Origin: Desulfobulbaceae bacterium
Lineage (GTDB): Bacteria > Desulfobacterota > Desulfobulbia > Desulfobulbales > Desulfobulbaceae
DNA: 5,061 nt
Direction: 5' to 3'
Assembly: GCA_007121995.1 (NCBI GenBank)
Contig: SKJK01000222.1
Span: 1 to 5,061 of the forward strand
Shown: positions 1 to 4,905 of the stretch, in pieces
How positions within the stretch are numbered: position 1 is the first letter of the stretch
Layout: each line of letters opens with the position of its first letter
Made by a program: the position numbers and the translations under genes
Notes under the pieces: model-generated
Databases searched by the model: none
The model's input: only the letters and a program-made list of their open reading frames with translations
Told to the model about the DNA's origin: nothing

Positions 1-2
1 GA

Positions 3-206
3 TGGAACCTCAATCGACAAAACCCTGCAAGTGATCACAGGCACACCATTTTGTTCGGTCGCGACATACCTGTTCACCAGGTGCGAGTAAGAAAGCTGCA
101 TGATCTGGAAACTGTACAAATCATGAGTGTTCGTGATTGGTTATACCCCTCGCTGCAAAGAGACGATCATACTAACAGGATATATACTCGGAGGCCCCCT
201 TGTTGA
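3..206 (+). CDS. 3' end of an unrecognised gene (partial, enters from the left edge)
   Basis: Frame 3 is open from the left edge to a TGA at 204-206, giving 67 residues with no stop. Recognisable stretches are ILFGRDIPVHQVRVRKLHDL and SVRDWLYPSL; the tail IYTRRPPC is basic. The mix of charged, aromatic and aliphatic residues looks protein-like, but I do not recognise a family. The stop overlaps the TTG start of the next gene by 7 bases (200-206), a spacing typical of translational coupling within an operon. An open run of this length arises by chance a few percent of the time, so the evidence is modest. Frame 1 is also open at the edge but stops at 88-90 and is the weaker choice. An internal ATG at 123 would leave only 27 codons. 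Confidence 0.42.
   Translation, partial: WNLNRQNPASDHRHTILFGRDIPVHQVRVRKLHDLETVQIMSVRDWLYPSLQRDDHTNRIYTRRPPC
189..194 (+). promoter_or_regulatory. Ribosome binding site of the CNNM/CorC-like gene
   Basis: CGGAGG lies five bases before the TTG at 200. It is the only strong Shine-Dalgarno sequence near the gene's 5' end, and it supports the TTG start over any downstream ATG. The first ATG in frame (codon 18) would remove most of the first membrane helix. Confidence 0.65.
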
Positions 207-1234
207 CCGTGTTCATCATTGCCGTCAGCTCGGCATTGCTAATTTCCACGATGTGCTCCATCTTCGAAGCCGCTCTGTTGTCGCTGTCGTCCTCCCAGGT
301 CGAGTTAATGACCGAGACACACCCCAGACAAGCGCAACGCATGCAAGCCTTTAAAGAAAATATTGAACAACCCATCACCGCCATCCTTACTCTCAACACC
401 CTGGCGCACACCATCGGCGCCTCGGTGGCTGGAGCCGCTGCGGTGTCTCTTTTTGGTCAGCAGGGCCTGATCTGGTTTACGCTGTTTTTCACTCTGAGTG
501 TGCTCCTCTTCACGGAAATCCTCCCCAAAACCATTGGCGTTAATTTTTGCAAACAACTGGCTCCACACATTGTTGTGCCGCTGCACTGGATGATTATAGC
601 GCTCAAACCGTTAATTATACTGGCGCAGTTCGTTACGAACCTGGTACCCAACAGTCACAAACCGCATCACATTTCAGCGGAAGAATTAAAAATAATCGCC
701 AGTCTCAGCAGGAAATCAGGAGTGATCGAGGCGGAGCAGGAAACAGTGATTGCCAATATTCTCCAACTCGGTCAAAAAACAGTGCGTCAGGCCATGACCC
801 CAAGAACGGTCACTTTTTCCGCCTCCCAGTCATTAACCATTAAAGAAGCGGCAGTTATGGAGGAAAAATGGCGGATGCACAGTCGCGTTCCGGTGTATGA
901 TGGTGAACCGGACAATGTGACCGGCATTGTCTTGAGCCAGGATGTTTTGATGGCTGCGGCAATCAGCCAGGACGATCTCAAATTGCAACAGATCATGCGG
1001 CCGGTTCATTTTGTCCCTGAAACAGCACCGCTGGACCGTATTTTCATCGATTTTTTTGAGCGCTACCAGCACCTGTTTGTAGTTGTCGATGAATACGGCA
1101 GTGTCACCGGCGTGATCAGTATGGAGGATATTCTCGAAGAAATCATCGGCAGGGAGATCGTCGATGAATCCGACAAAGCCCGCAACATGCGGGAACTGGC
1201 CCGGATTCGCAAGAAAAAAATCAACTCGCTTTAG
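200..1234 (+). CDS. CNNM/CorC-like membrane protein (DUF21 domain plus CBS pair, hemolysin-related family)
   Basis: A 344-residue integral membrane protein of the CNNM/CorC (UPF0053, 'hemolysin-related') family. Members are linked to Mg2+/Co2+ efflux or homeostasis, with adenine nucleotides sensed by the CBS pair; the ion here is inferred from the family. Residues 1-150 form the DUF21 transmembrane domain. It shows the first helix with SIFEAALLSLS (20-30), TLNTLAHTIGAS (64-75) and the family signature TEILPKTIG (105-113), followed by two more hydrophobic segments (about 121-150). The linker contains EELKIIASLSRKSGVIE, then the first CBS motif begins near VRQAMTPR (195-202). The second CBS motif holds VVVDEYGSVTGVISMEDILE (294-313). 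The chain ends soon after GREIVDE, so the C-terminal CorC_HlyC domain found in many longer homologues is absent. The start is TTG, chosen for its CGGAGG ribosome site. It probably heads an operon with the SH3 protein 75 bases downstream; no terminator is visible between them. Family assignment is secure; transport direction and substrate are not. Confidence 0.93.
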   Translation: MLTVFIIAVSSALLISTMCSIFEAALLSLSSSQVELMTETHPRQAQRMQAFKENIEQPITAILTLNTLAHTIGASVAGAAAVSLFGQQGLIWFTLFFTLSVLLFTEILPKTIGVNFCKQLAPHIVVPLHWMIIALKPLIILAQFVTNLVPNSHKPHHISAEELKIIASLSRKSGVIEAEQETVIANILQLGQKTVRQAMTPRTVTFSASQSLTIKEAAVMEEKWRMHSRVPVYDGEPDNVTGIVLSQDVLMAAAISQDDLKLQQIMRPVHFVPETAPLDRIFIDFFERYQHLFVVVDEYGSVTGVISMEDILEEIIGREIVDESDKARNMRELARIRKKKINSL

Positions 1235-1309
1235 GCATATGACATTGTCCCGTACTACTGCTCACCGTTCTCTTCACTTCTCATCCTTTATCCTGTGGAA
1301 AATTTCGCT

Positions 1310-1996
1310 ATGACCATTCCTTTTCATCCTCCTCTCCTTCGTAAAATCCTTTGCATCACCGCGTTACTGCTTGTTTGCAGCTGCCTCGCAACTCCAGCCC
1401 TTTTGGCGGAAATCAGGTATATAAAGCCAAGTCTGGAAGTCACCATGTATCAGGAGCAAAGCATCACCGCTGGAATCGTCACCACAATTTGGATGGGAAA
1501 GGCTGTACAGGTGATCCAAGATGAAGAGGAGTGGACCCGCATCCGCCTGGAAAACGGCACTGAAGGCTGGGTGCGCTCCCGCTTGCTCGGCCCGGAACCA
1601 CTTCTTCCTGATACTATTCAACCAGCAGCAGAGTTGACAGATGTACCCCTTGACTTGCAAATCCTCTTCAAAAGCCTGATAGCTGAAAACGAGCACCTAC
1701 GACAAGAAATCGCGGCCAGTGAAACACTTGAGCGAATGCCCGACACCGGGACAGGACAGACAGCGACAAACGACCCCGCCGCTATTCTCAGCATGGCAAA
1801 TCCACTGAACGAGACCTTGCGTCAGATTGAAGAAATCCGCAAGGATTATGCGATACTTCAAATAGAAAACAGCGTGTTGCAAAAAAACCAATCGATTAAA
1901 TGGTTCCTGGCCGGTTCCGGCACCCTGTTGCTCGGGTGGCTCATCGGTCGGTTGACAGGGAGTGGATCTCGCCGGAAAAAACAATCTCTGCTCTGA
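1310..1996 (+). CDS. Exported SH3-domain protein with coiled coil and C-terminal membrane anchor (YgiM-like)
   Basis: A 228-residue protein with the architecture of the bacterial 'SH3 and anchor domain' family, represented by E. coli YgiM. Residues 1-33 form a signal peptide: basic start, hydrophobic core ILCITALLLVCSCLA, and a likely cleavage after LLA. Cysteines lie in the core, but no good lipobox is present. Residues 34-94 form a bacterial SH3 domain ending in WTRIRLENGTEGWVRSRLL. The usual R-x-G-P motif near its start is replaced by MYQEQSITAG, a divergent RT-loop. A coiled-coil-like region (about 117-143 and 165-195) is split by a Thr/Gly/Pro-rich linker. The end is a membrane helix WFLAGSGTLLLGWLIGRL followed by a basic tail (SRRKKQSLL), as in YgiM. 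The ATG at 1310 is preferred; a GTG five codons earlier (1295) has no ribosome site, while GTGGAA sits about 10 bases before the ATG. Role is inferred: an envelope protein with the SH3 domain in the periplasm. Transcription ends at the hairpin starting at 2013. Confidence 0.88.
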   Translation: MTIPFHPPLLRKILCITALLLVCSCLATPALLAEIRYIKPSLEVTMYQEQSITAGIVTTIWMGKAVQVIQDEEEWTRIRLENGTEGWVRSRLLGPEPLLPDTIQPAAELTDVPLDLQILFKSLIAENEHLRQEIAASETLERMPDTGTGQTATNDPAAILSMANPLNETLRQIEEIRKDYAILQIENSVLQKNQSIKWFLAGSGTLLLGWLIGRLTGSGSRRKKQSLL

Positions 1997-2012
1997 CAAA
2001 CAGGCTCCGTCA

Positions 2013-2062
2013 CTAAGCGTCACAGGCGTCCCGGAGGGGGTGTCTATGACGTTTAGTTTTTT
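2013..2062 (+). terminator. Strong intrinsic terminator of the CNNM-SH3 unit
   Basis: The arms CTAAGCGTCA (2013-2022) and TGACGTTTAG (2047-2056) pair completely with one G-U. The stem continues inward with AGGCGTCCC (2024-2032) against GGGGTGTCT (2037-2045), including three G-U pairs and one mismatch (2023/2046). The loop is GGAG (2033-2036). Six Ts follow (2057-2062) on the plus strand. This is a stem of about 19 pairs placed 17 bases after the SH3 gene stop. The T-tract overlaps the TAA of the convergent protease gene. Read on the minus strand the stem lacks a following T-run, so it is directional. Confidence 0.87.
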
Positions 2063-3173
2063 AGTTCATTGCTTCCAGCTGCACCGCCACTTCCAAAGTC
2101 GCACCATTGCGTACCAGGGTCAGCAGGACCGTATCGCCGACCTCGTACCGTTCCAGCTCGTCGCGCAAAGAATTATAATCGCTTACCTTACGTTCATTCA
2201 CCGCCTCAATAACGTCCCCCAATATCAGGCGATCCCGCATTTGGGTGGTGCCCCGCAAGCCGGCTTTTTCCGCAGAGGAACCAGGCACGACAGTCAAGAT
2301 CAAGGCACCTTGCAGACCGAGCTCTTCCGTCAACCTCGTATTGGCCAGGGTGACGCCCAATCCGGGACGAATAAGTATTCCCTGACTAATTATCCTTGGT
2401 ACCACCCGATTGACTTCTGCCACCGGAACAGCAAAACCGATACCGGCACTCCCTCCCGAAGGACTGTAAATAGCAGTATTGACTCCAATCAGCCGGCCAG
2501 CGCTGTCCAAGAGCGGCCCTCCGGAATTGCCAGGATTAATGGCAGCATCAGTTTGAATGACATCGTGGATGGTTCGCCCGGTCGCTGCAGTGATTTCCCG
2601 CCCCAACGCGCTGACCACTCCGGTTGTCAGAGTCTGATCAAGTCCAAATGGGTTACCAATGGCAAAAACCTTCTGGCCGACCAATAGATTGCTGGATTCA
2701 CCGATGGACAGAGGAAGAAGTTTGCTGGCCGGAGCGGCGATCTGCAACACGGCCAGATCCCGATCAGGAGCAGCCCCGACCAATACAGCTTTCCAGGTGG
2801 TTCGATCCGCCAGAGTCACTTCCAACCGGCTGGCGTCGGCAATAACATGGAAGTTGGTTACAATTCGGCCCTTTGTATCCCAGACGAACCCGGAACCCGT
2901 ACCCCGGGGGATCTCATACACATTCAGGCTGAAAATATTACGCCGCACAGCGATACTGGTGATGTACACAACCGAAGGAGCGGCACTGCGAAAAATATCG
3001 ATAGTGTTCAATTCGTCAGCGGCCAGGTCGCCGCGGGCATCGATGGGGCGAGAAACAGCACCTGGATCATGCAGAGGACGCTGAAACGTCTGCAACAGCA
3101 GCCAACCAGTCACGCACAGTACAAGAAGGATGATCAGGCGATTAGTACCGGACATTGAAGAAAAAGCAGCCAA
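2061..3173 (-). CDS. Membrane-anchored HtrA/Deg-family serine protease with one PDZ domain
   Basis: A 370-residue trypsin-like (S1C) protease of envelope quality control, which cleaves misfolded or signalling proteins in the periplasm. One N-terminal hydrophobic helix (about 13-28, LIILLVLCVTGWLLLQ) acts as an uncleaved anchor or signal sequence. The protease domain follows. The triad is visible as His109 in VTNFHVIADA, Asp139 in DRDLAVLQ and Ser217 in NPGNSGGPLLD; IGNPFGLDQTLTTGVVSALG precedes the serine. The segment TAIYSPSGGSAGIGFAVPV follows it. A single PDZ domain spans about 270-367 (RPGLGVTL, VPGSSAEKAGLRG, LGDVIEAVN). One anchor plus one PDZ matches the DegS layout rather than DegP/DegQ with two PDZ domains. 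No rseA/rseB-like partner is present, so the E. coli sigma-E role cannot be transferred. The start is TTG at 3173, chosen for the AAAGGTGA site seven bases upstream. An earlier in-frame TTG (3191) has no ribosome site, and an ATG (3155, 364 residues) also lacks one. All catalytic residues are intact. Confidence 0.93.
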   Translation of the reverse strand: MAAFSSMSGTNRLIILLVLCVTGWLLLQTFQRPLHDPGAVSRPIDARGDLAADELNTIDIFRSAAPSVVYITSIAVRRNIFSLNVYEIPRGTGSGFVWDTKGRIVTNFHVIADASRLEVTLADRTTWKAVLVGAAPDRDLAVLQIAAPASKLLPLSIGESSNLLVGQKVFAIGNPFGLDQTLTTGVVSALGREITAATGRTIHDVIQTDAAINPGNSGGPLLDSAGRLIGVNTAIYSPSGGSAGIGFAVPVAEVNRVVPRIISQGILIRPGLGVTLANTRLTEELGLQGALILTVVPGSSAEKAGLRGTTQMRDRLILGDVIEAVNERKVSDYNSLRDELERYEVGDTVLLTLVRNGATLEVAVQLEAMN

Positions 3174-3177
3174 GAAA

Positions 3178-3185
3178 TCACCTTT
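3178..3185 (-). promoter_or_regulatory. Start-deciding ribosome binding site of the HtrA-type protease
   Basis: On the minus strand AAAGGTGAT precedes TTG (3173-3171), with seven bases between the GG and the start codon. AGGTGAT matches the anti-Shine-Dalgarno end of 16S rRNA well. Neither the TTG at 3191 nor the ATG at 3155 has a comparable site. Confidence 0.62.
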
Positions 3186-3226
3186 GGACAAAAAAAATCA
3201 GACCAAGTTGCCGAATGACAGAGGCA

Positions 3227-3256
3227 ATCATGCGCGACTTAAACATATTCGCTCAA
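3227..3256 (-). promoter_or_regulatory. Possible promoter of the protease gene
   Basis: On the minus strand TTGAGC (3256-3251) is followed after 18 bases by CATGAT (3232-3227), each matching four of six positions of the sigma-70 consensus. Transcription would begin near 3220, giving a leader of about 47 bases. The same stretch can be read as a heat-shock type site (CTTGAGC with CGCATGAT), which would suit an HtrA protease. Neither reading is strong. Confidence 0.28.
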
Positions 3257-3366
3257 GGAGAATCGTTCAGCGATAAGTGAGAACAAACACTCAATCTTTG
3301 CACAGTCACGACTGCCAACCTGGGGGGAGAGGATTACGGGCAGCCGCGTTTGGATTTGAGGAGCAC

Positions 3367-3409
3367 GGCAAACCATTCAGGTACAACCCAACGGGAGGTT
3401 GTGTTTACC
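3367..3409. repeat. Two-tier inverted repeat in the DUF2065-protease gap
   Basis: ACAACC (3383-3388) pairs with GGTTGT (3397-3402) around an eight-base loop. Immediately outside, GGCAAAC (3367-3373) can pair with GTTTACC (3403-3409) with one mismatch, leaving a nine-base bulge on one side. No T-run follows on either strand, so it is not an intrinsic terminator. It could be a leader RNA structure or a protein site, or chance. The rest of 3192-3451 holds only the promoter and terminator candidates listed separately; no credible gene was found there. Confidence 0.3.
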
Positions 3410-3434
3410 AAGGTATGATGGACCAATGCGGTGC

Positions 3435-3458
3435 AAAAACGGACAGAATTTTTATCCG
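3435..3458 (-). terminator. Possible weak terminator overlapping the DUF2065 stop codon
   Basis: On the minus strand CGGATA (3458-3453) pairs with TGTCCG (3445-3440), six pairs including one G-U, around a seven-base loop, and is followed by five Ts (3439-3435). The left arm includes the first two bases of the TAA stop (3454-3452). The stem is short, so termination may be partial, letting some transcripts continue into the protease gene. Confidence 0.42.
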
Positions 3459-3652
3459 AACAGACCGCTTTTCTGGGCCAGATAACAGAGAAAAAAACCG
3501 ATGGCCATGGCGATCAGACCAATACGACGTAATTGTTCCGGAGGCATCTCCAAGATCTGCCTGAGCCATCGCTGCATGGCCTCAGGTGAGGCCGCATACG
3601 GCAAACCTTCGAGAATAAGAATAAGACCGATCAGAGTTATAAACAGTTTCAT
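3452..3652 (-). CDS. Small DUF2065 (YjeT-type) inner-membrane protein
   Basis: A 66-residue protein resembling the DUF2065 family, including E. coli YjeT (about 65 residues). The first helix (about 3-20) runs ITLIGLILILEGLPYAA and contains the family's LEGL motif with a following conserved proline (SPEAM). An amphipathic middle (RQILEMPPEQLRRIG) contains the Pro and paired Arg residues seen in the family. The second helix (about 45-59) is IAMAIGFFLCYL, with a short basic tail. The topology is a two-helix hairpin in the cytoplasmic membrane. The molecular function of the family is unknown. The ATG at 3652 gives the family length. Its ribosome site is weak (GGA only two bases before the ATG). 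An in-frame TTG at 3709 would add 19 residues unlike the family. A good GGAGG at 3693-3689 has no in-frame start at a normal distance. It is read away from purM and toward the protease gene. Confidence 0.86.
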   Translation of the reverse strand: MKLFITLIGLILILEGLPYAASPEAMQRWLRQILEMPPEQLRRIGLIAMAIGFFLCYLAQKSGLFG

Positions 3653-3702
3653 GTTCCAGCAATACCAAAATTCAATAACCTGTGCAATCCTCCATAAAGG
3701 TA

Positions 3703-3732
3703 TTGACAATACTCAGGTGAAAAAAGTAGTTT
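3703..3732 (+). promoter_or_regulatory. Candidate promoter of purM
   Basis: A perfect -35 box TTGACA (3703-3708) is followed after 18 bases by TAGTTT (3727-3732), which keeps the first, second and last consensus bases of the -10 box. Initiation near 3739 would give a purM leader of about 105 bases. The -35 box lies inside the 13-base palindrome 3700-3712, so a bound regulator there would block it. Confidence 0.42.
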
Positions 3733-3739
3733 AGCGGGT

Positions 3740-3768
3740 GTATTCGATGGTTTATTTTGTCGTGTCAA
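3740..3768 (-). promoter_or_regulatory. Candidate promoter of the DUF2065 gene
   Basis: On the minus strand TTGACA (3768-3763) is followed after 17 bases by GAATAC (3745-3740), or after 18 by AATACA. Both are poor -10 boxes. Initiation would fall near 3733, almost on top of the purM start region, so the two polymerases would compete for the same DNA. The perfect -35 box is the main evidence. Confidence 0.33.
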
Positions 3769-3803
3769 TACTTGTCGACATTCACGTTTCAGCACTTCGA
3801 ACC

Positions 3804-3817
3804 TCCTGAAAACAGGA
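3804..3817 (+). other. Short hairpin in the purM leader
   Basis: TCCTG (3804-3808) and CAGGA (3813-3817) form a perfect five-pair stem with an AAAA loop, 26 bases before the purM ATG. It is too short to be a terminator and has no T-run after it. It may affect leader folding; it does not resemble a known purine riboswitch or a PurR box. Confidence 0.35.
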
Positions 3818-3843
3818 TAGGATCAGCAACCCTCCGAGCTTCC

Positions 3844-4905
3844 ATGACCCAATTGAATTCAAAATACCGTGATGCCGGCGTCGATATCGACAAGGGGAAT
3901 CTTTTTGTCTCCCGGATTAAATCCATTGCTGCTGAAACCCATCGGCGAGGGGTCCTCGCTGACCTGGGAGGATTTTCCGGCCTCTTTGCCATCGGCAACG
4001 AAAATCTGTCTAATCCGGTGCTGATAGCTTCCACCGACGGTGTCGGTACCAAGCTCAATGTGGCCAAACTGTGTAATAAACACGATACCATCGGAATTGA
4101 CCTGGTGGCCATGTGCGTCAATGATGTCGTTGTCAGTGGTGCCAAACCGCTTTTTTTCCTCGATTATTTTGCCAGTTGCTCCCTGGATATCGACGTGGCT
4201 ACCGATGTCGTTCGGGGCATCGCTGCTGGCTGTAAGCAAGCACAATGCTCACTGATCGGTGGTGAAACCGCCGAGATGCCTGGTCTTTATCAGCCAGGTG
4301 ATTACGATCTCGCCGGCTTTGTCGTCGGCATTGGCGACCGCAACGCCATTATCGATGGCAGTGATATCCGGGTCGGGGACAAAATTATCGGCTTGGCGTC
4401 TTCGGGTCTCCATTCCAACGGCTATTCACTTGTTCGTAAAATCTTTTTTGACCAATTAGGGAGAAAGGTGGAGGATTTTATCGAAGAGTTCGGCTGCAGC
4501 CTGGGGGAGGAGCTGTTGCGGCCAACCCGGATATATGTGGACAGCCTCGTCAATATCCTGCGCCGCAACAAGATCAATGGCTTGGTGCACATCACCGGCG
4601 GTGGTTTTATCGACAATATTCCTCGCATCTTACCTAAAGGTTGTGTTGCCCACATCTACGCAGACAGCTGGCCCATAGCACCGGTTTTTTCCTATCTGGC
4701 CGAAAAAGGAGGAATTTCCAAAGAAGAGATGTTTCGGACCTTTAACATGGGCATCGGCATGATGGCCATTGTATCCGAACAGCATGTCGAGGATCTCCTC
4801 CACCAGTTTCGAGGACACGGTGAGCAGCCTTATCTGATCGGAGAAATAAAAACTACCGCCCAGATCGGTGGTAGCAAGCAGGTGGTCATCGACGGCGTCT
4901 GTTAG
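3844..4905 (+). CDS. purM: Phosphoribosylformylglycinamidine cyclo-ligase (AIR synthetase)
   Basis: A cytosolic enzyme of de novo purine synthesis. It closes the imidazole ring, converting formylglycinamidine ribonucleotide plus ATP to aminoimidazole ribonucleotide, ADP and phosphate. The 353-residue length fits the family (about 345-350), and the chain is intact. The N-terminus YRDAGVDIDKGN (8-19) is diagnostic. Other PurM motifs in order are STDGVGTKLNVA (63-74), GIDLVAMCVNDVVVSGAKPL (84-103), GGETAEMPGLY (139-149), LASSGLHSNGYSLVRK (184-199), LRPTRIYV (225-232), HITGGGFIDNIPRILP (249-264) and FNMGIGM (300-306). These cover the N-terminal ATP-binding and C-terminal halves of the PurM/SelD/ThiL fold. 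The ATG at 3844 is chosen because it puts the conserved N-terminus at the usual place. A TTG at 3757 would add 29 unconserved residues. The ribosome site is weak (GAG five bases upstream). No other purine gene, such as purN, lies in the window. Transcription probably comes from the TTGACA promoter near 3703. Confidence 0.97.
   Translation: MTQLNSKYRDAGVDIDKGNLFVSRIKSIAAETHRRGVLADLGGFSGLFAIGNENLSNPVLIASTDGVGTKLNVAKLCNKHDTIGIDLVAMCVNDVVVSGAKPLFFLDYFASCSLDIDVATDVVRGIAAGCKQAQCSLIGGETAEMPGLYQPGDYDLAGFVVGIGDRNAIIDGSDIRVGDKIIGLASSGLHSNGYSLVRKIFFDQLGRKVEDFIEEFGCSLGEELLRPTRIYVDSLVNILRRNKINGLVHITGGGFIDNIPRILPKGCVAHIYADSWPIAPVFSYLAEKGGISKEEMFRTFNMGIGMMAIVSEQHVEDLLHQFRGHGEQPYLIGEIKTTAQIGGSKQVVIDGVC

Larger units (their letters stand above)
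3700..3771. repeat. 9-base inverted repeat in the purM/DUF2065 control region
   Basis: GTATTGACA (3700-3708) and TGTCAATAC (3763-3771) are perfect reverse complements, 54 bases apart. The left copy also sits in a perfect 13-base palindrome, GTATTGACAATAC (3700-3712). Each copy contains a consensus TTGACA on the strand reading toward the other copy. The repeat may reflect paired promoters, a dimeric regulator's operators, or both. Confidence 0.6.

Noticed and set aside
172..1072. Minus-strand frames inside the CNNM/CorC-like gene
   Set aside because: They are antisense shadows of a strongly supported coding frame, with low-complexity, Cys/Arg-rich or domain-free peptides and no ribosome sites.
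1330..1412. Lipoprotein signal in the SH3-anchor protein
   Set aside because: Two cysteines lie in the hydrophobic core (VCSC), but the residues before them do not fit a lipobox, and a standard LLA cleavage site follows. The protein also has its own C-terminal membrane anchor.
1962..2687. Plus-strand open frame of 241 codons
   Set aside because: It lies antisense to the well-supported HtrA protease and starts inside the end of the SH3 gene. It crosses the strong terminator and has the Gln/Arg/Pro-rich composition of a shadow frame, with no domain.
3277..3564. Plus-strand 95-codon frame beginning GTG in the DUF2065-protease gap
   Set aside because: The nearest Shine-Dalgarno-like AAGGAG is 16 bases away, too far. 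The frame overlaps the DUF2065 gene antisense by over 100 bases, and the peptide resembles no family.
3650..3675. Eight-codon TTG frame on the minus strand ending in ATGA overlap with the DUF2065 start
   Set aside because: It could be a coupling leader peptide below the GGAGG at 3693-3689, but the spacing is 13 bases, the frame is very short and such frames are common by chance.
3781..3800. PurR-type operator near ACGTTTCAGC upstream of purM
   Set aside because: Only a half-site-like ACGTTT is present, with no symmetric partner.
3757..3843. Upstream TTG extension of purM by 29 residues
   Set aside because: The added residues are not part of the PurM family, and the conserved YRDAGVDID N-terminus follows the ATG at 3844 at the usual distance.
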